Positions 24,534 to 33,555 of a stretch of DNA of 64,000 bases are shown piece by piece. The notes below the pieces were generated by a model that searched no databases, was not told the DNA's origin, and saw only the letters and a list, made by a program, of their open reading frames with translations. The stretch comes from Planctomycetota bacterium. Its GTDB lineage: Bacteria > Planctomycetota > UBA1135 > GCA-002686595. The stretch spans positions 122,192-186,191 of the forward strand of contig DUDB01000051.1 in assembly GCA_012959525.1 (NCBI GenBank), read 5' to 3'. A program made the position numbers and the translations under genes. Within the stretch, counting starts at the first letter, position 1; each line of letters starts with the position of its first letter.

Positions 24534-25517
24534 ATGTCCGAATCCAGCCTACATATCCTGCTCGTCGAAGATGACCGCTCTGTGGCTCACACCCTTGCCG
24601 CCATCCTTCGAGATCGCTCGCACCAGGTCACTATTGCCCACAGCGGGGAGGAAGCTCTGCGCTGTCAGCCCTGCGACGTCCTCGTGACCGACGTGGGTCT
24701 TTCCGGAATGAGCGGATTGGACGTTCTGGAGGAACTCCTTCTGCGCGGAGAAACGCCTCGTACTCTGGTCATATCGGGTGAGAAAAGCGTGGAGAACTGC
24801 CGTCGTGCGCTGCACCTGGGAGCCGTGGATTTCCTCTCCAAGCCGGTCAACATTGATCGGCTGATCCGTCTGATCGAGCAGGAGCCCACCAAAGAGCCTC
24901 AAGCTCTCAGCAGCTACAAGCGCACCTACCGCGCCTCCCGTGCAACTTGCGATCGTGGCCCCCGTGATCTGGTGGCCTTCGCCCTGCGCTGTGGTGTAGG
25001 CCCCTCAGCCCGGGCACGCATTGCCACCGCCACGGCAGAGGCGCTCGAGAACACCTGGCGCCACGCCTACCCCGATGGACAGGGAAGCGTGACCGTGGAA
25101 GCCGACCTCGGCACCTCCGAGCTCGTGGTTCGCGTTCGAGATGGCGGCCGGGGTATGGACACGGTCGCAGTGGGACGTACGCCTGTTCAAGCTGGCCACT
25201 CCTGTGGTCTTGCCCGCATGTCGGCCCTAGCGGAAGACGTCCTGGTTCGGTCCGGGCTGAACACTGGCACGCAGATCGAGATGCGATTCACGATCTTCAC
25301 TGCCTGCTTTGACGAAAACGCTCAGACAGATCTGTCCGAGCTCGACTGGTTCAGTCCGCAGATGGCGCGAACCGTAGTGAAGAGCCTGGATGATCCCGAG
25401 CACCCGCGCGCATTTCAATTCTCACCTGCCTTGGCAGTGAGCATCGGCCGGCTACTAAGCGGACCGCGCCCACTACAAGCCAACCCTACAACCCATGCCC
25501 CTGAGTTGGGGGCCTGA
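24534..25517 (+). CDS. response regulator with RsbW-type anti-sigma kinase domain
   Basis: A 327-residue protein. The receiver domain (about 6-118) is intact: acidic pocket E12-D13-D14, phospho-acceptor D53 (VLVTDVGLSGMSG), S81 and K103. A HATPase_c_2 domain (about 140-255) follows, with the N-box EALENTWRHAY and the ATP-lid motif VRDGGRGMD, as in RsbW/SpoIIAB kinases. A 75-residue tail has no known motif. A sensor kinase would phosphorylate the receiver and so set the activity of a partner-switching kinase. No anti-sigma antagonist (STAS) gene is adjacent. The next gene starts 67 bp after it. Confidence 0.85.
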   Translation: MSESSLHILLVEDDRSVAHTLAAILRDRSHQVTIAHSGEEALRCQPCDVLVTDVGLSGMSGLDVLEELLLRGETPRTLVISGEKSVENCRRALHLGAVDFLSKPVNIDRLIRLIEQEPTKEPQALSSYKRTYRASRATCDRGPRDLVAFALRCGVGPSARARIATATAEALENTWRHAYPDGQGSVTVEADLGTSELVVRVRDGGRGMDTVAVGRTPVQAGHSCGLARMSALAEDVLVRSGLNTGTQIEMRFTIFTACFDENAQTDLSELDWFSPQMARTVVKSLDDPEHPRAFQFSPALAVSIGRLLSGPRPLQANPTTHAPELGA

Positions 25518-25584
25518 CTGCTCCGTGCGCCCCACGGCGCATCACTCCCCTCAACACTCCCCTCTCCATCCAAGGAGACCCGCC

Positions 25585-26964
25585 ATGACCGTTCAACGCA
25601 TCCTGCTTATCGACGACGACCCCCGTTCCCGTGAGACCCTGACCACCTCCCTTCAGGGCTACGGCTACAACATGCTGGCCACCGCGAGCGCCGAGGAAGG
25701 CCTTGAGCGCATCGGCATGGAACACCCCGACCTCGTGGTCTGCAACTTGCGCTCGGGTACCTGGAGCGCCGCAGAATTCTCAACGCGCCTGCACAATCGA
25801 TATTGCGACCTGCCGCAACTCCTGATCGTGCCGCGAGCAACAGAGGATCAGGCTCTTTCCGCCATCAAGGGCAGGACGGCCGAGGTTCTCGTCACGCCGA
25901 CCTCTTCCAAGAGCGTCGTCGCTGCCGTGAAGCGCGTCGCCCGCACTCACCAGCAGAACCAGGAGGCGACCTACCTTCGTGGGCAAGCCTGCAGCGTCGA
26001 GGCCCCACCGTTTGTGGTGGAGAGCGACAACCTTCGGGATGTCCTGCGGTCCGCCGCCCGCATTGCACGTGTTTCGGGCCCCGTGCTGATTACGGGTGAG
26101 ACCGGGTCGGGCAAGGGTCGCCTAGCCGAGTACGTCCACCAAGCGAGTTTTCAGGCCGGCCACGCCTTCATTCGCATCGATTGCACCGCCTTTGGCCCTA
26201 CGGGCCTGGAGAGCGAGCTATTCGGCCATGAGCGCAGCCCTGAGAGCGGGGTGAACCAACAGCGAGCGGGCTGTTTCGAGCTTGCAGAGGACGGCACCCT
26301 CTTGCTGGAAGGGGTTGGCGTGCTACCTCCGCGCATCCAAGCCCGCCTGCTGCGTGTGCTGAAGTGTGGTGAATATGAGCGCGTCGGCGGTACCGGCACC
26401 CTTGTCACCAACGCCCGAATCATCGCCACCAGCTCCCGTGATCTACCTGCCGCCATCGCCGCCGATGAATACCGCGAGGACCTCTACTACAAGCTGCATA
26501 CGCATCCGTTGCATATCACTCCTCTTCGGGAGCGGCCGACAGACATCCTGCCCCAGGCTTATCAGGTGGCGCTTAGCCACTCCTTGCGTCACTCCCTTCC
26601 GGAACCGGAATTTACGGCGGAGTTCGAGCAGTGCCTGCTCTCCTCAGCCTGGGCCGGCAACACGCGCGAGCTGGAACAGGTCGTCGAATTGGCTGCTTGT
26701 GCGGCCAACGGAAGCTCTTTCACCAAGGAGCATCTGCCCCAAACCGGTAACCGGTACGCCGCCGGTGAGCTTGACCTGGATGACTCCCGCGTTGCTACCG
26801 CTCTGGCGAATCACACTATGGCTGACGTCGAACGCATTGCTATCCTCGCGACGCTGGATTGCTCACGCGGCAACAAGACTGAAGCGGCGAGGCGCCTCGG
26901 GCTTACCGCTCGCACGCTCTCCAACAAGATGAAGATCTGGCGTCAGGCCGGACTTGTCGCCTGA
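25585..26964 (+). CDS. degenerate NtrC-type protein: pseudo-receiver, AAA+ and HTH
   Basis: 459 residues from the ATG at 25585, with AAGGAG eight bases before it. Layout: receiver-like domain (1-120), AAA+ domain (145-370), Fis-type helix-turn-helix (about 430-455, NKTEAARRLGLTARTLSNKM). Several catalytic elements are lost: the receiver phospho-acceptor is N54, the later Thr/Lys positions are P83 and T104, GAFTGA is replaced by SPESGV (218-223), and the Walker B Asp-Glu is Glu-Gly in GTLLLEGVG. Walker A (GETGSGKGRLA) and the RVGG and YREDLYYKL segments remain. Without GAFTGA it is unlikely to remodel sigma-54 polymerase. It may bind DNA as a regulator or scaffold, possibly controlled by the upstream kinase. 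Confidence 0.85.
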   Translation: MTVQRILLIDDDPRSRETLTTSLQGYGYNMLATASAEEGLERIGMEHPDLVVCNLRSGTWSAAEFSTRLHNRYCDLPQLLIVPRATEDQALSAIKGRTAEVLVTPTSSKSVVAAVKRVARTHQQNQEATYLRGQACSVEAPPFVVESDNLRDVLRSAARIARVSGPVLITGETGSGKGRLAEYVHQASFQAGHAFIRIDCTAFGPTGLESELFGHERSPESGVNQQRAGCFELAEDGTLLLEGVGVLPPRIQARLLRVLKCGEYERVGGTGTLVTNARIIATSSRDLPAAIAADEYREDLYYKLHTHPLHITPLRERPTDILPQAYQVALSHSLRHSLPEPEFTAEFEQCLLSSAWAGNTRELEQVVELAACAANGSSFTKEHLPQTGNRYAAGELDLDDSRVATALANHTMADVERIAILATLDCSRGNKTEAARRLGLTARTLSNKMKIWRQAGLVA

Positions 26965-26969
26965 CAAAA

Positions 26970-28199
26970 CTAGGCGAAGCGCCCGGGCGACAGCGCCTTG
27001 GGATCGAACGCACTGACGGGTTGGCCGAGGATCATCTGGGCCAACCCTTCTCCAATGGACGGCGCAAGGTGGAAGTCTCGACCCGAAAAACCTGTCATGA
27101 TGTACAGGCCTGGGATCGACTCAACGGGGCCCACCACGGGCACGCCATCAGGCGAGACGGTCAGCCAAGCTGAATGGGTGCCAAGGTCCTCTTGGTCCTT
27201 GTAGATCGGTAGGCGACTGGAAATCGCCGCCCGGGCCCATCCTCCAAATTCCTCGGATTCCTCAGAGGTCCATCCGTCCGGGCTCTCGATCTCCTCGGCG
27301 TTTGCCAGCCCCAATTGCTCAACTCGCGTGCGGCACTGCAGCGGATCGCAACGGGCCTGAAAATCACGCTCTAGGTCTATCAGTACCGGGTGCGCAACCG
27401 GTGCGCTGTCGAGAGGGTCGACCAAGAAGCGCGTCTCCATGTCTAACGGGGAGGCCTCCATGTCCATGTCGTCCTCTTCAATCCCCTCAACCGGTGGCAT
27501 GGACAGAAAAGACTCGCGGGTCTTCAGCGCACGCATGGGGATATTCACGCCGTAGTCCGACAAGAAGGTGTGCGTCCACGCCCCGGTGGCAAGAACAACG
27601 TTCTCGCTGTAATAGGTGTCCGTCTCTGTCTCCACGCCCACAACCCGGCCCGCGTCGAGCAGGAGCTTGTGGGAGCCGGACTGCTCCCGGATGGTCGACC
27701 CGTTCTCGCGCGCAAGTGAGGCAAATACGCTGATCGTTCGGGCTGGATCTATGAAGCCCCCCTCCGGCTGCCAGGCCCCTACGGCCCCATCGGCGACGTC
27801 GATGGCGGGAAAGAGCTGCCGCATTTCATCTGCCCCCACGCGGGTCACATCGATGGCCAGCGAGCGTTGAACTTCAATGTTCCTATCGAGTTCGGCGATA
27901 GCATCGGGAGCATCCCCAGCCAATATCAAGGCACCGGTGCGGCGGTAGCCAAGCGAACGGCCCGTAGAGGACCGCATACTCGAATAGACCTTGACCGCAT
28001 CGCGCGCCATTCCCGCCATGGTTCGATCCGCGAACCCCTGGTGAACTATGGCCGAGGTTCGCCCGGAGGCGCCGGAGGCCAGTGAGTCGCGCTCGATGAG
28101 CACGACGGGCTCACGCATGGCATCAGAGTTTTTGGCGGCATACAGAGCAGTGCAGGTGCCCATGGCACCTCCGCCGACTATGAGGATATTTGCTTTCAA
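26970..28199 (-). CDS. FAD-dependent oxidoreductase (DAO family)
   Basis: A 409-residue DAO-type flavoprotein. The N-terminal Rossmann motif is ILIVGGGAMGTCTALYAA, the second FAD contact is in VLIERDSLASGASGRTSAIVHQGF, and the C-terminal SWLTVSPDGVPVVGPVESIPGLYIMTGFSGRDFHLAPSIGE is the usual capping motif. Relatives oxidise glycine, sarcosine, D-amino acids or 2-hydroxyacids; the substrate cannot be read from the sequence. It lies alone, converging with the NtrC-like gene 5 bp away. Confidence 0.88.
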   Translation of the reverse strand: MKANILIVGGGAMGTCTALYAAKNSDAMREPVVLIERDSLASGASGRTSAIVHQGFADRTMAGMARDAVKVYSSMRSSTGRSLGYRRTGALILAGDAPDAIAELDRNIEVQRSLAIDVTRVGADEMRQLFPAIDVADGAVGAWQPEGGFIDPARTISVFASLARENGSTIREQSGSHKLLLDAGRVVGVETETDTYYSENVVLATGAWTHTFLSDYGVNIPMRALKTRESFLSMPPVEGIEEDDMDMEASPLDMETRFLVDPLDSAPVAHPVLIDLERDFQARCDPLQCRTRVEQLGLANAEEIESPDGWTSEESEEFGGWARAAISSRLPIYKDQEDLGTHSAWLTVSPDGVPVVGPVESIPGLYIMTGFSGRDFHLAPSIGEGLAQMILGQPVSAFDPKALSPGRFA

Positions 28200-28517
28200 G
28201 GGACCTCCACCGTGACTGGCTGAGCCCTGAGTCTACACCGAAGAAGCCCAGCCCCCCCGGGGCGCGGTCCGGAAAGGGCTGGTGGATAGGCAACCGGGGT
28301 CACCTATCGTTCGGGAAGGCTGCGGGCTGCTACATGTCCAAGCGGGAGGGTGTCCTCGCTGGCACAAGTCGCGCGGCCCGGTGCCGGGTTCACTTCGTCG
28401 TTCTTGGCACCCACTCCGAGCGTGATCCCCCGGTGGGTGCACAATCCCTGCGAATTATCCGCTCCAGGCTCCCTGAGCCCATCAGGCTGGGCTGAGAGGC
28501 CTGATAGACTCCGGGGC
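28200..28517. other. divergent intergenic region before ispG
   Basis: 318 bp between the oxidoreductase start (minus) and the ispG ATG. An 8-bp stem GCACCCAC (28407-28414) / GTGGGTGC (28433-28440) with an 18-base loop is present, and a second inverted repeat ATCAGGC / GCCTGAT lies just before the ispG start. I see no convincing small gene; open frames here have no known pattern. These hairpins might be leader structures. Confidence 0.4.
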
Positions 28518-29669
28518 ATGCTCCCCCCACGCAAGACGCGCGCCATTCAGGTGGGCTCCCTCTCCCTGGGAGGATCGAACCCGATTGCGGTCCAGAGCAT
28601 GGCCGCCACTCAAACCCGCGACGAGGAGGCTACGGGCCGCCAGATCGAGCTGTTGAGCGCTGCGGGCGCGGATCTCATTCGAATAGCGGTGGACAGTACC
28701 CGGGATGTGGAGAGCCTCATCCGCTTGAGCGCCACCACCGATGTGCCCATCAGCGTCGATCTACAGGAGAACTACCGCTTGGCGGAGAGCGTCGCACCCC
28801 ACATCCAAAAGATCCGATACAACCCCGGACATCTGCACCATCACGAGAAGGACACCCCGGTCGCGGAGAAGGTGCGGTGGATTGCCCAGGTGGCCCAAGC
28901 CAACGATTGCGCCATTCGCATCGGAGTGAATGCGGGGTCTATCGCGCCAGAGTACGACGAAGCCCATGCCGATGACCACGTTGGCGCGATCGTCTCTTGC
29001 GCCGTTGATCACTGCCAGATTCTTGATGATGCCGGCTTCAAGAACTACCTGGTTTCGATCAAGGACTCCGACCCGCGACTGGTCATCGACGCCAATGAGC
29101 GCTTCGCCAAGCAACGGCCCGACGTGCCCCTGCACCTGGGTGTGACGGAAGCTGGCATGCCCCCCGATGGGGTGATCAAGACGCGTATCGCTTTTGAACA
29201 GCTGATCACGCAGGGAATCGGTGACACCCTGAGGGTCTCCCTGACCGTTCCCTTTGAAAACAAGGGCCAGGAGATCGAGGTGGGCAGACAGATTCTCGCG
29301 GACATCGAAGCGGGCCGCTTTCGCTCAGTTCCCAAGGGGTTTTTTGATGGACTCAACATCATCGCCTGTCCCTCATGTTCGCGTGTGGAAAACGACCGCT
29401 TCATCGAATTGGCTGAAGAGGTCAAGGCTCTGACTGCCTATGCGGAGGATCACGACGTGACCATAGCGGTGATGGGTTGCAGGGTGAATGGCCCGGGAGA
29501 GACCGATGATGCGGATCTTGGGCTGTGGTGTGGGCCCAACACGGTCAATTTGAAGCGCGGACCACAAACCGTGGGCACCTACTCCTACGACGAGGTTTTG
29601 GGTGCTCTCAAACAAGAGCTTGATCGGATCATCGCCCCCCCGGGGGTTACAATCGCGCCCCATGAGTGA
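28518..29669 (+). CDS. ispG: 4-hydroxy-3-methylbut-2-en-1-yl diphosphate synthase (MEP pathway)
   Basis: Reduces MEcPP to HMBPP with a [4Fe-4S] cluster, the next-to-last step of isoprenoid synthesis by the MEP pathway. From the ATG at 28518 it is 383 residues, the usual short bacterial form. The cluster ligands are visible in ACPSCSR and [11 protein letters not shown]. The TIM-barrel part contains DLQENYRLA and KIRYNPGH. An upstream in-frame extension to 28350 is not conserved. The stop overlaps the gmhA start by 8 bp, so the two are coupled. Confidence 0.96.
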   Translation: MLPPRKTRAIQVGSLSLGGSNPIAVQSMAATQTRDEEATGRQIELLSAAGADLIRIAVDSTRDVESLIRLSATTDVPISVDLQENYRLAESVAPHIQKIRYNPGHLHHHEKDTPVAEKVRWIAQVAQANDCAIRIGVNAGSIAPEYDEAHADDHVGAIVSCAVDHCQILDDAGFKNYLVSIKDSDPRLVIDANERFAKQRPDVPLHLGVTEAGMPPDGVIKTRIAFEQLITQGIGDTLRVSLTVPFENKGQEIEVGRQILADIEAGRFRSVPKGFFDGLNIIACPSCSRVENDRFIELAEEVKALTAYAEDHDVTIAVMGCRVNGPGETDDADLGLWCGPNTVNLKRGPQTVGTYSYDEVLGALKQELDRIIAPPGVTIAPHE

Positions 29670-30261
29670 AGCACCCACAACACACCTGGAAGGCGCCCTG
29701 CAAGATGCCGCACAGACCCTGTCCGCTTTCATGACCGATGGCGAGCAGATGGCGGCCGTCCTGCGATTTGCCCAGGAGGCTGAAGCCACGCTGCGACGAG
29801 GTGGCACCCTGTTGTCGTGCGGAAACGGTGGCAGCATGTGCGACGCCATGCACTTCGCCGAGGAGTGGACCGGCCGCTTCCGGGGCGACCGAGCCGCTCA
29901 ACCTGCGATTGCCTTCTCGGATCCCGCACGCCTTTCATGCGCTGCAAACGATCTGGGCTATGAAGAGGTCTTTGCCCGCGAAGTCCAGGCGTACGGAAAA
30001 GAGGGCGATCTGCTCTTGGCCATCTCGACCTCAGGAAACTCCCCCAACGTTCTACGTGCTTGCGAGGAAGCTCGGCACAGAGGCCTTGTCGTTGTGGGGC
30101 TGCTGGGGAATGGCGGAGGTGAGATGGCGAGCAAGGTGGACATTCCCATCGTCGTTCCCGTGGCTACAACCTCTGACCGCATTCAAGAGATGCACATCAA
30201 GGTCATCCACATGACCATCGAGTTGGTCGAGCGGCAGATGTTTCCCGAGAACTACGCCTAG
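29662..30261 (+). CDS. gmhA: phosphoheptose isomerase
   Basis: Converts sedoheptulose 7-phosphate to D-glycero-manno-heptose 7-phosphate, the first step of the ADP-heptose route to LPS inner core. It has 199 residues from the ATG at 29662, close to the usual 190. The SIS domain shows [22 protein letters not shown] and [13 protein letters not shown], and the metal-site helix [15 protein letters not shown]. It overlaps the ispG end by 8 bp; other heptose genes are not in the window. Confidence 0.93.
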   Translation: MSEAPTTHLEGALQDAAQTLSAFMTDGEQMAAVLRFAQEAEATLRRGGTLLSCGNGGSMCDAMHFAEEWTGRFRGDRAAQPAIAFSDPARLSCAANDLGYEEVFAREVQAYGKEGDLLLAISTSGNSPNVLRACEEARHRGLVVVGLLGNGGGEMASKVDIPIVVPVATTSDRIQEMHIKVIHMTIELVERQMFPENYA

Positions 30262-30271
30262 GCGCCAGCGC

Positions 30272-30955
30272 TCAGAGCTCTAGCACCGTGCAGGAGCCGT
30301 CTTCTTCGCCCACGAAGCAGATCTGGGCCAGCCCCACAAAGAGGCCCGACTCCACGACGCCCGGGATTCTGTCCAGGTCGGCCTCAAGGGCAGCGGGGTC
30401 GCTGATCCCGTCGGGAAACACACAGTCGAGAATCTCGTTGCCGTTATCGGTGTGGTACGGCTCGCCCGAATCTTCCGTCCTCAGTTGTGGGTCGGCGCCC
30501 AGAGCGGTGATGGCTCGCACAACCATGGGGCGAGCGAAGGGTATGACCTCAACGGGCAATCGAAAGGTCGTACCCAGCCTTTCAACGACCTTGTCGCGCC
30601 CAACCACGATGGCCTCGCGCTTGCTTATGTAGGCCACCACTTTTTCACGAAGTAGGGCACCGCCCCCTCCCTTGGTCAGACAGAACTGAGCGTCGATCTC
30701 ATCCGCGCCGTCAATGGTCAAATCTATGGCCTCCACCTCATCAAGGCTCGCCAGTGGGATGCCAAAGGCGCGCGCCTTCTCTGCTGTATCTTCGGATGTC
30801 GGCACACCTCGGATGGACAGACCCTCGCTCTCGATGCGTTCGGCCAATCGCACGAGAGTGAAGTAGACGGTGGAGCCCGTGCCCAGGCCGACGGTCATGC
30901 CGTCCTCCACCAGCTCTGCAGCCTGACGGCCTGCTGTTTCCTTTGGGTTTGTCAC
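30272..30955 (-). CDS. rpiA: ribose-5-phosphate isomerase A
   Basis: Interconverts ribose 5-phosphate and ribulose 5-phosphate in the pentose phosphate pathway. The 227 residues show the family motifs VGLGTGSTVYF, PTSEDTAEKARAFGIPL, TIDGADEID and TKGGGGALLREKVVA. The start is a GTG at 30955 without a strong ribosome site. It supplies precursors for both nucleotide synthesis and, by the same sugar-phosphate pool, the heptose made by GmhA. It converges on gmhA with an 11-bp gap and diverges from feoA. Confidence 0.95.
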   Translation of the reverse strand: MTNPKETAGRQAAELVEDGMTVGLGTGSTVYFTLVRLAERIESEGLSIRGVPTSEDTAEKARAFGIPLASLDEVEAIDLTIDGADEIDAQFCLTKGGGGALLREKVVAYISKREAIVVGRDKVVERLGTTFRLPVEVIPFARPMVVRAITALGADPQLRTEDSGEPYHTDNGNEILDCVFPDGISDPAALEADLDRIPGVVESGLFVGLAQICFVGEEDGSCTVLEL

Positions 30956-31092
30956 GGTGTAGCGGGTAGGAGAGGGTCAGCGAGGGAGTCCTACAGGGAG
31001 GATAAGGGCGCGCAGGCCCGCGTTCCACCGCCGAGGGCCTCCACCTTGGCCACTCCCGCCCGCGGCTCAGCCATGGTAGTCTCTCCGCCTTG

Positions 31093-31111
31093 ATTGAGAC
31101 TGAATCTCAAT
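31093..31111. promoter_or_regulatory. Fur-like palindrome upstream of feoA
   Basis: The 19-bp sequence ATTGAGACTGAATCTCAAT has perfect 7-bp arms around a 5-base centre. Its length and its TGAGAnT...nATCTCA shape resemble Fur-family iron boxes. It ends 9 bp before the feoA ATG (31121), where a repressor would block transcription or initiation. Binding is inferred. Confidence 0.65.
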
Positions 31112-31120
31112 AGCGGCCCC

Positions 31121-31354
31121 ATGACTCCCCTCACCTCACTACCCCCCGGCGGGTGCGGACGCCTTCTGAGCCTCGGAGGCGAGCGGTCTTTTCGCCGGAG
31201 GTTGATGGAACTTGGCCTCCTACCCGGGACGGAGTTCCGCCTGGTGCGCCTGGTGCACGTAGGCGGCATGGTCGAGGTTGAAGTGCGCGGGTGCCACATC
31301 AGTCTGCGCATGAGCGAGGCGGAGCAGATCGAAGTCGAGGCCATCGCGCCGTGA
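31121..31354 (+). CDS. feoA: ferrous iron transport protein A
   Basis: A 77-residue SH3-like FeoA that assists FeoB. Family features: GGCGRLLSLGG, the RRLMELGLLPGTEF core, and VEVEVRGCHISLRMSEAEQIEV. The ATG at 31121 begins the conserved part; a TTG nine codons earlier lies inside the Fur-like palindrome. Its TGA stop overlaps the GTG start of feoB. Confidence 0.92.
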   Translation: MTPLTSLPPGGCGRLLSLGGERSFRRRLMELGLLPGTEFRLVRLVHVGGMVEVEVRGCHISLRMSEAEQIEVEAIAP

Positions 31355-33555
31355 GCAATCTCAACGAGGGCTCCATCCTCATCGCTCTGGCCGGGAACCC
31401 CAACACGGGCAAGACGTCCCTGTTCAACCGTCTCACCAACACTCACCAGCGGGTGGGAAACTACCCCGGCATCACCGTCGACAGGCATAGCGGAAACTTC
31501 GAGCTTCCCAAGGCCGGAGAGGTCGAAGTGCTCGACATCCCCGGCAACTACAGCCTCTCCGCTCGCAGCGCGGAGGAGCAGATCGCCATCGGCGCGCTCT
31601 CGGGGCTCCCCCCCTATCCGGCCCCAGACGTGGTCGTGCTGGTGGTCGACGCAAGTCAACTCGCCCGAAATCTCTACCTTGCATTGCAGGTCATCGAACT
31701 GGAGCAGCCCGCTGTCGTGGCCCTGAACATGGTGGACATGCTCGATGACGAAGGGCGAGAAGTCAGCCCGCATGCATTGGAACAGGCACTGGGGGTGCCC
31801 GTGATTGCGATCAACGCACGCGAGGGCGACGGGCTGGAAGACCTCAAGGCCGCCCTCGACCGCGTCCTCGCCCAACCCGAGAAAGGAACCCCCGGCGCAC
31901 GCTGGGCCCACGAGGACCCCCTCCTTCAAGCCGACCTGCTGGCTGTCCATCGTGCCCTGCCTGAATCCTGGAAGGACGGGCGCGCCCACCGCGAGGAGGC
32001 CCTTGCCGCCTGGGCACTGCTCTCTCTCGGTGATGACGACGAACTGCAGCGTGTCCCTGATGATCTGCGCGCGGCGGTGGCCCACCGCAGGCGCTTGGCT
32101 GCCGGCTCAGGCCGCGACATCGATGAACAGTTGATCTCCGCACGCTATGAGTGGATCGATAAGCACGTGGCCGCAGCCACTCGCCATCCGAACCGGTCCA
32201 GCGCGTGGAGTGAACGCGCGGATGCCCTTCTTTTGCATCCGGTGGTGGGCTTTGCCGCCCTGATCTTCATCATGGGGTTTCTGTTCCAGACCCTCTTTTC
32301 GTGGTCGGGACCGCTGATTGAATGGATTGATAGTGGCTTTGGCAGCGTAAGTGCGTGGATCGTGACGGTCATGCCCGAAGGTACCCTGCGCTCTTTTCTC
32401 ACCGAGGGGCTGATCGCAGGAACGGGGTCGGTGCTGGTCTTCTTTCCCCAGATCATGTTGCTGTTTGCGCTTCTGGGGTTGATGGAGGACTCAGGGTACA
32501 TGTCCAGAGTGGCGTTCCTGATGGATCGCATCATGCGCGCGGTTGGCCTCCACGGACGCGCGTTCATCCCAATGCTCTCGGGATATGCCTGCGCCATCCC
32601 GGCCGTCATGGCCACGCGCACCATGGAGCGGCGGCGCGACCGCCTGTTAACCATGATGGTCGTCCCGCTCATGTCCTGCGCAGCGCGCTTACCCGTCTAC
32701 ACGCTGATCATTGGCGCACTGTTTCCGACCGGAGGGGACACCGGCTGGATCGACGTACAAGGTCTGCTGCTGGTCGGCATGTACCTGTTCAGCACTATCA
32801 TCGCCCTGGTCGCTGCAGGGGTTCTCTCGCGCACCCTTATCAAGGGCCCCAACGTTCCCCTCATTCTCGAATTGCCTCCCTACCGGTTGCCCCAAGCGAG
32901 GGTCGTTGGGCGCATGGTCTTCCAGAAGGGAAGGGTGTTCGTCACCGAAGCCGGGACGGTCATTCTGGCTTGCACGGTTGGCCTGTGGCTCTTATCAGAC
33001 TATCCGGGCTTGAGCGACGCTCATGCACAGCCTCTGGATGCGCGCCTGGCCGCTCTAGAGCAGGCTGAACTGGACCCCGCCACGCGAGCCGTCGCGACAA
33101 CGGAGATCCAGCGCGAACGGGGTGCCCTGCAGCGCGAACACAGTTGGGCGGGAAAGCTCGGCCACACAATCGAGCCGGCAATCGCTCCTTTGGGTTTTGA
33201 CTGGAAGATTGGCGTAGGTCTGATCGGCTCCCTAGCCGCCCGCGAGGTCTTCGTGGCTACCATGGCCGTGGTGTATGGGGCCGGGGAAGGTGAGGGTGCC
33301 ACCCTGAGTAAGCTTCGAAAGAAGATGCGCGAGGAGAAGCGCTCTGATGGGGCCCCCGTTTACACCCCACTTGTAGGCCTCTCCCTGCTGGTCTTCTTCG
33401 CCCTTGCCTGTCAGTGCCTGAGCACCGTCGCCGTGGTCAAGCGGGAGACGGGCACCTGGCGCTGGCCATTCTTCATGCTCGGCTACATGACCGTTCTGGC
33501 CTGGGTCGCCAGCTTCGCCGTCTACCAAGGCGGCATGGCCCTCGGCTTTCACTAG
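31351..33555 (+). CDS. feoB: ferrous iron transport protein B
   Basis: The Fe(II) membrane permease, 734 residues from the GTG at 31351. The cytoplasmic G domain has G1 GNPNTGKTS, G3 DIPGNYSL and G4 NMVD, followed by a helical GDI-like linker. The membrane part carries the two inverted GATE-type domains with VLVFFPQIMLLFALLGLMEDSGYMSR, FIPMLSGYACAIPAVMATRT and SLAAREVFVATMAVVYG. Fe(II) uptake points to low-oxygen or iron-limited conditions. Regulation by a Fur-type factor is likely from the site upstream of feoA. The TAG stop overlaps the dsbD stop in CTAG. Confidence 0.96.
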   Translation: MSNLNEGSILIALAGNPNTGKTSLFNRLTNTHQRVGNYPGITVDRHSGNFELPKAGEVEVLDIPGNYSLSARSAEEQIAIGALSGLPPYPAPDVVVLVVDASQLARNLYLALQVIELEQPAVVALNMVDMLDDEGREVSPHALEQALGVPVIAINAREGDGLEDLKAALDRVLAQPEKGTPGARWAHEDPLLQADLLAVHRALPESWKDGRAHREEALAAWALLSLGDDDELQRVPDDLRAAVAHRRRLAAGSGRDIDEQLISARYEWIDKHVAAATRHPNRSSAWSERADALLLHPVVGFAALIFIMGFLFQTLFSWSGPLIEWIDSGFGSVSAWIVTVMPEGTLRSFLTEGLIAGTGSVLVFFPQIMLLFALLGLMEDSGYMSRVAFLMDRIMRAVGLHGRAFIPMLSGYACAIPAVMATRTMERRRDRLLTMMVVPLMSCAARLPVYTLIIGALFPTGGDTGWIDVQGLLLVGMYLFSTIIALVAAGVLSRTLIKGPNVPLILELPPYRLPQARVVGRMVFQKGRVFVTEAGTVILACTVGLWLLSDYPGLSDAHAQPLDARLAALEQAELDPATRAVATTEIQRERGALQREHSWAGKLGHTIEPAIAPLGFDWKIGVGLIGSLAAREVFVATMAVVYGAGEGEGATLSKLRKKMREEKRSDGAPVYTPLVGLSLLVFFALACQCLSTVAVVKRETGTWRWPFFMLGYMTVLAWVASFAVYQGGMALGFH

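Noticed and set aside
28470-28517. CTGAGA and CCTGATAG before ispG resembling a TPP riboswitch
   Set aside because: The rest of the conserved TPP core is missing, and the ispG start follows immediately.
28350-28517. Longer ispG N-terminus
   Set aside because: Family similarity begins only after the ATG at 28518.
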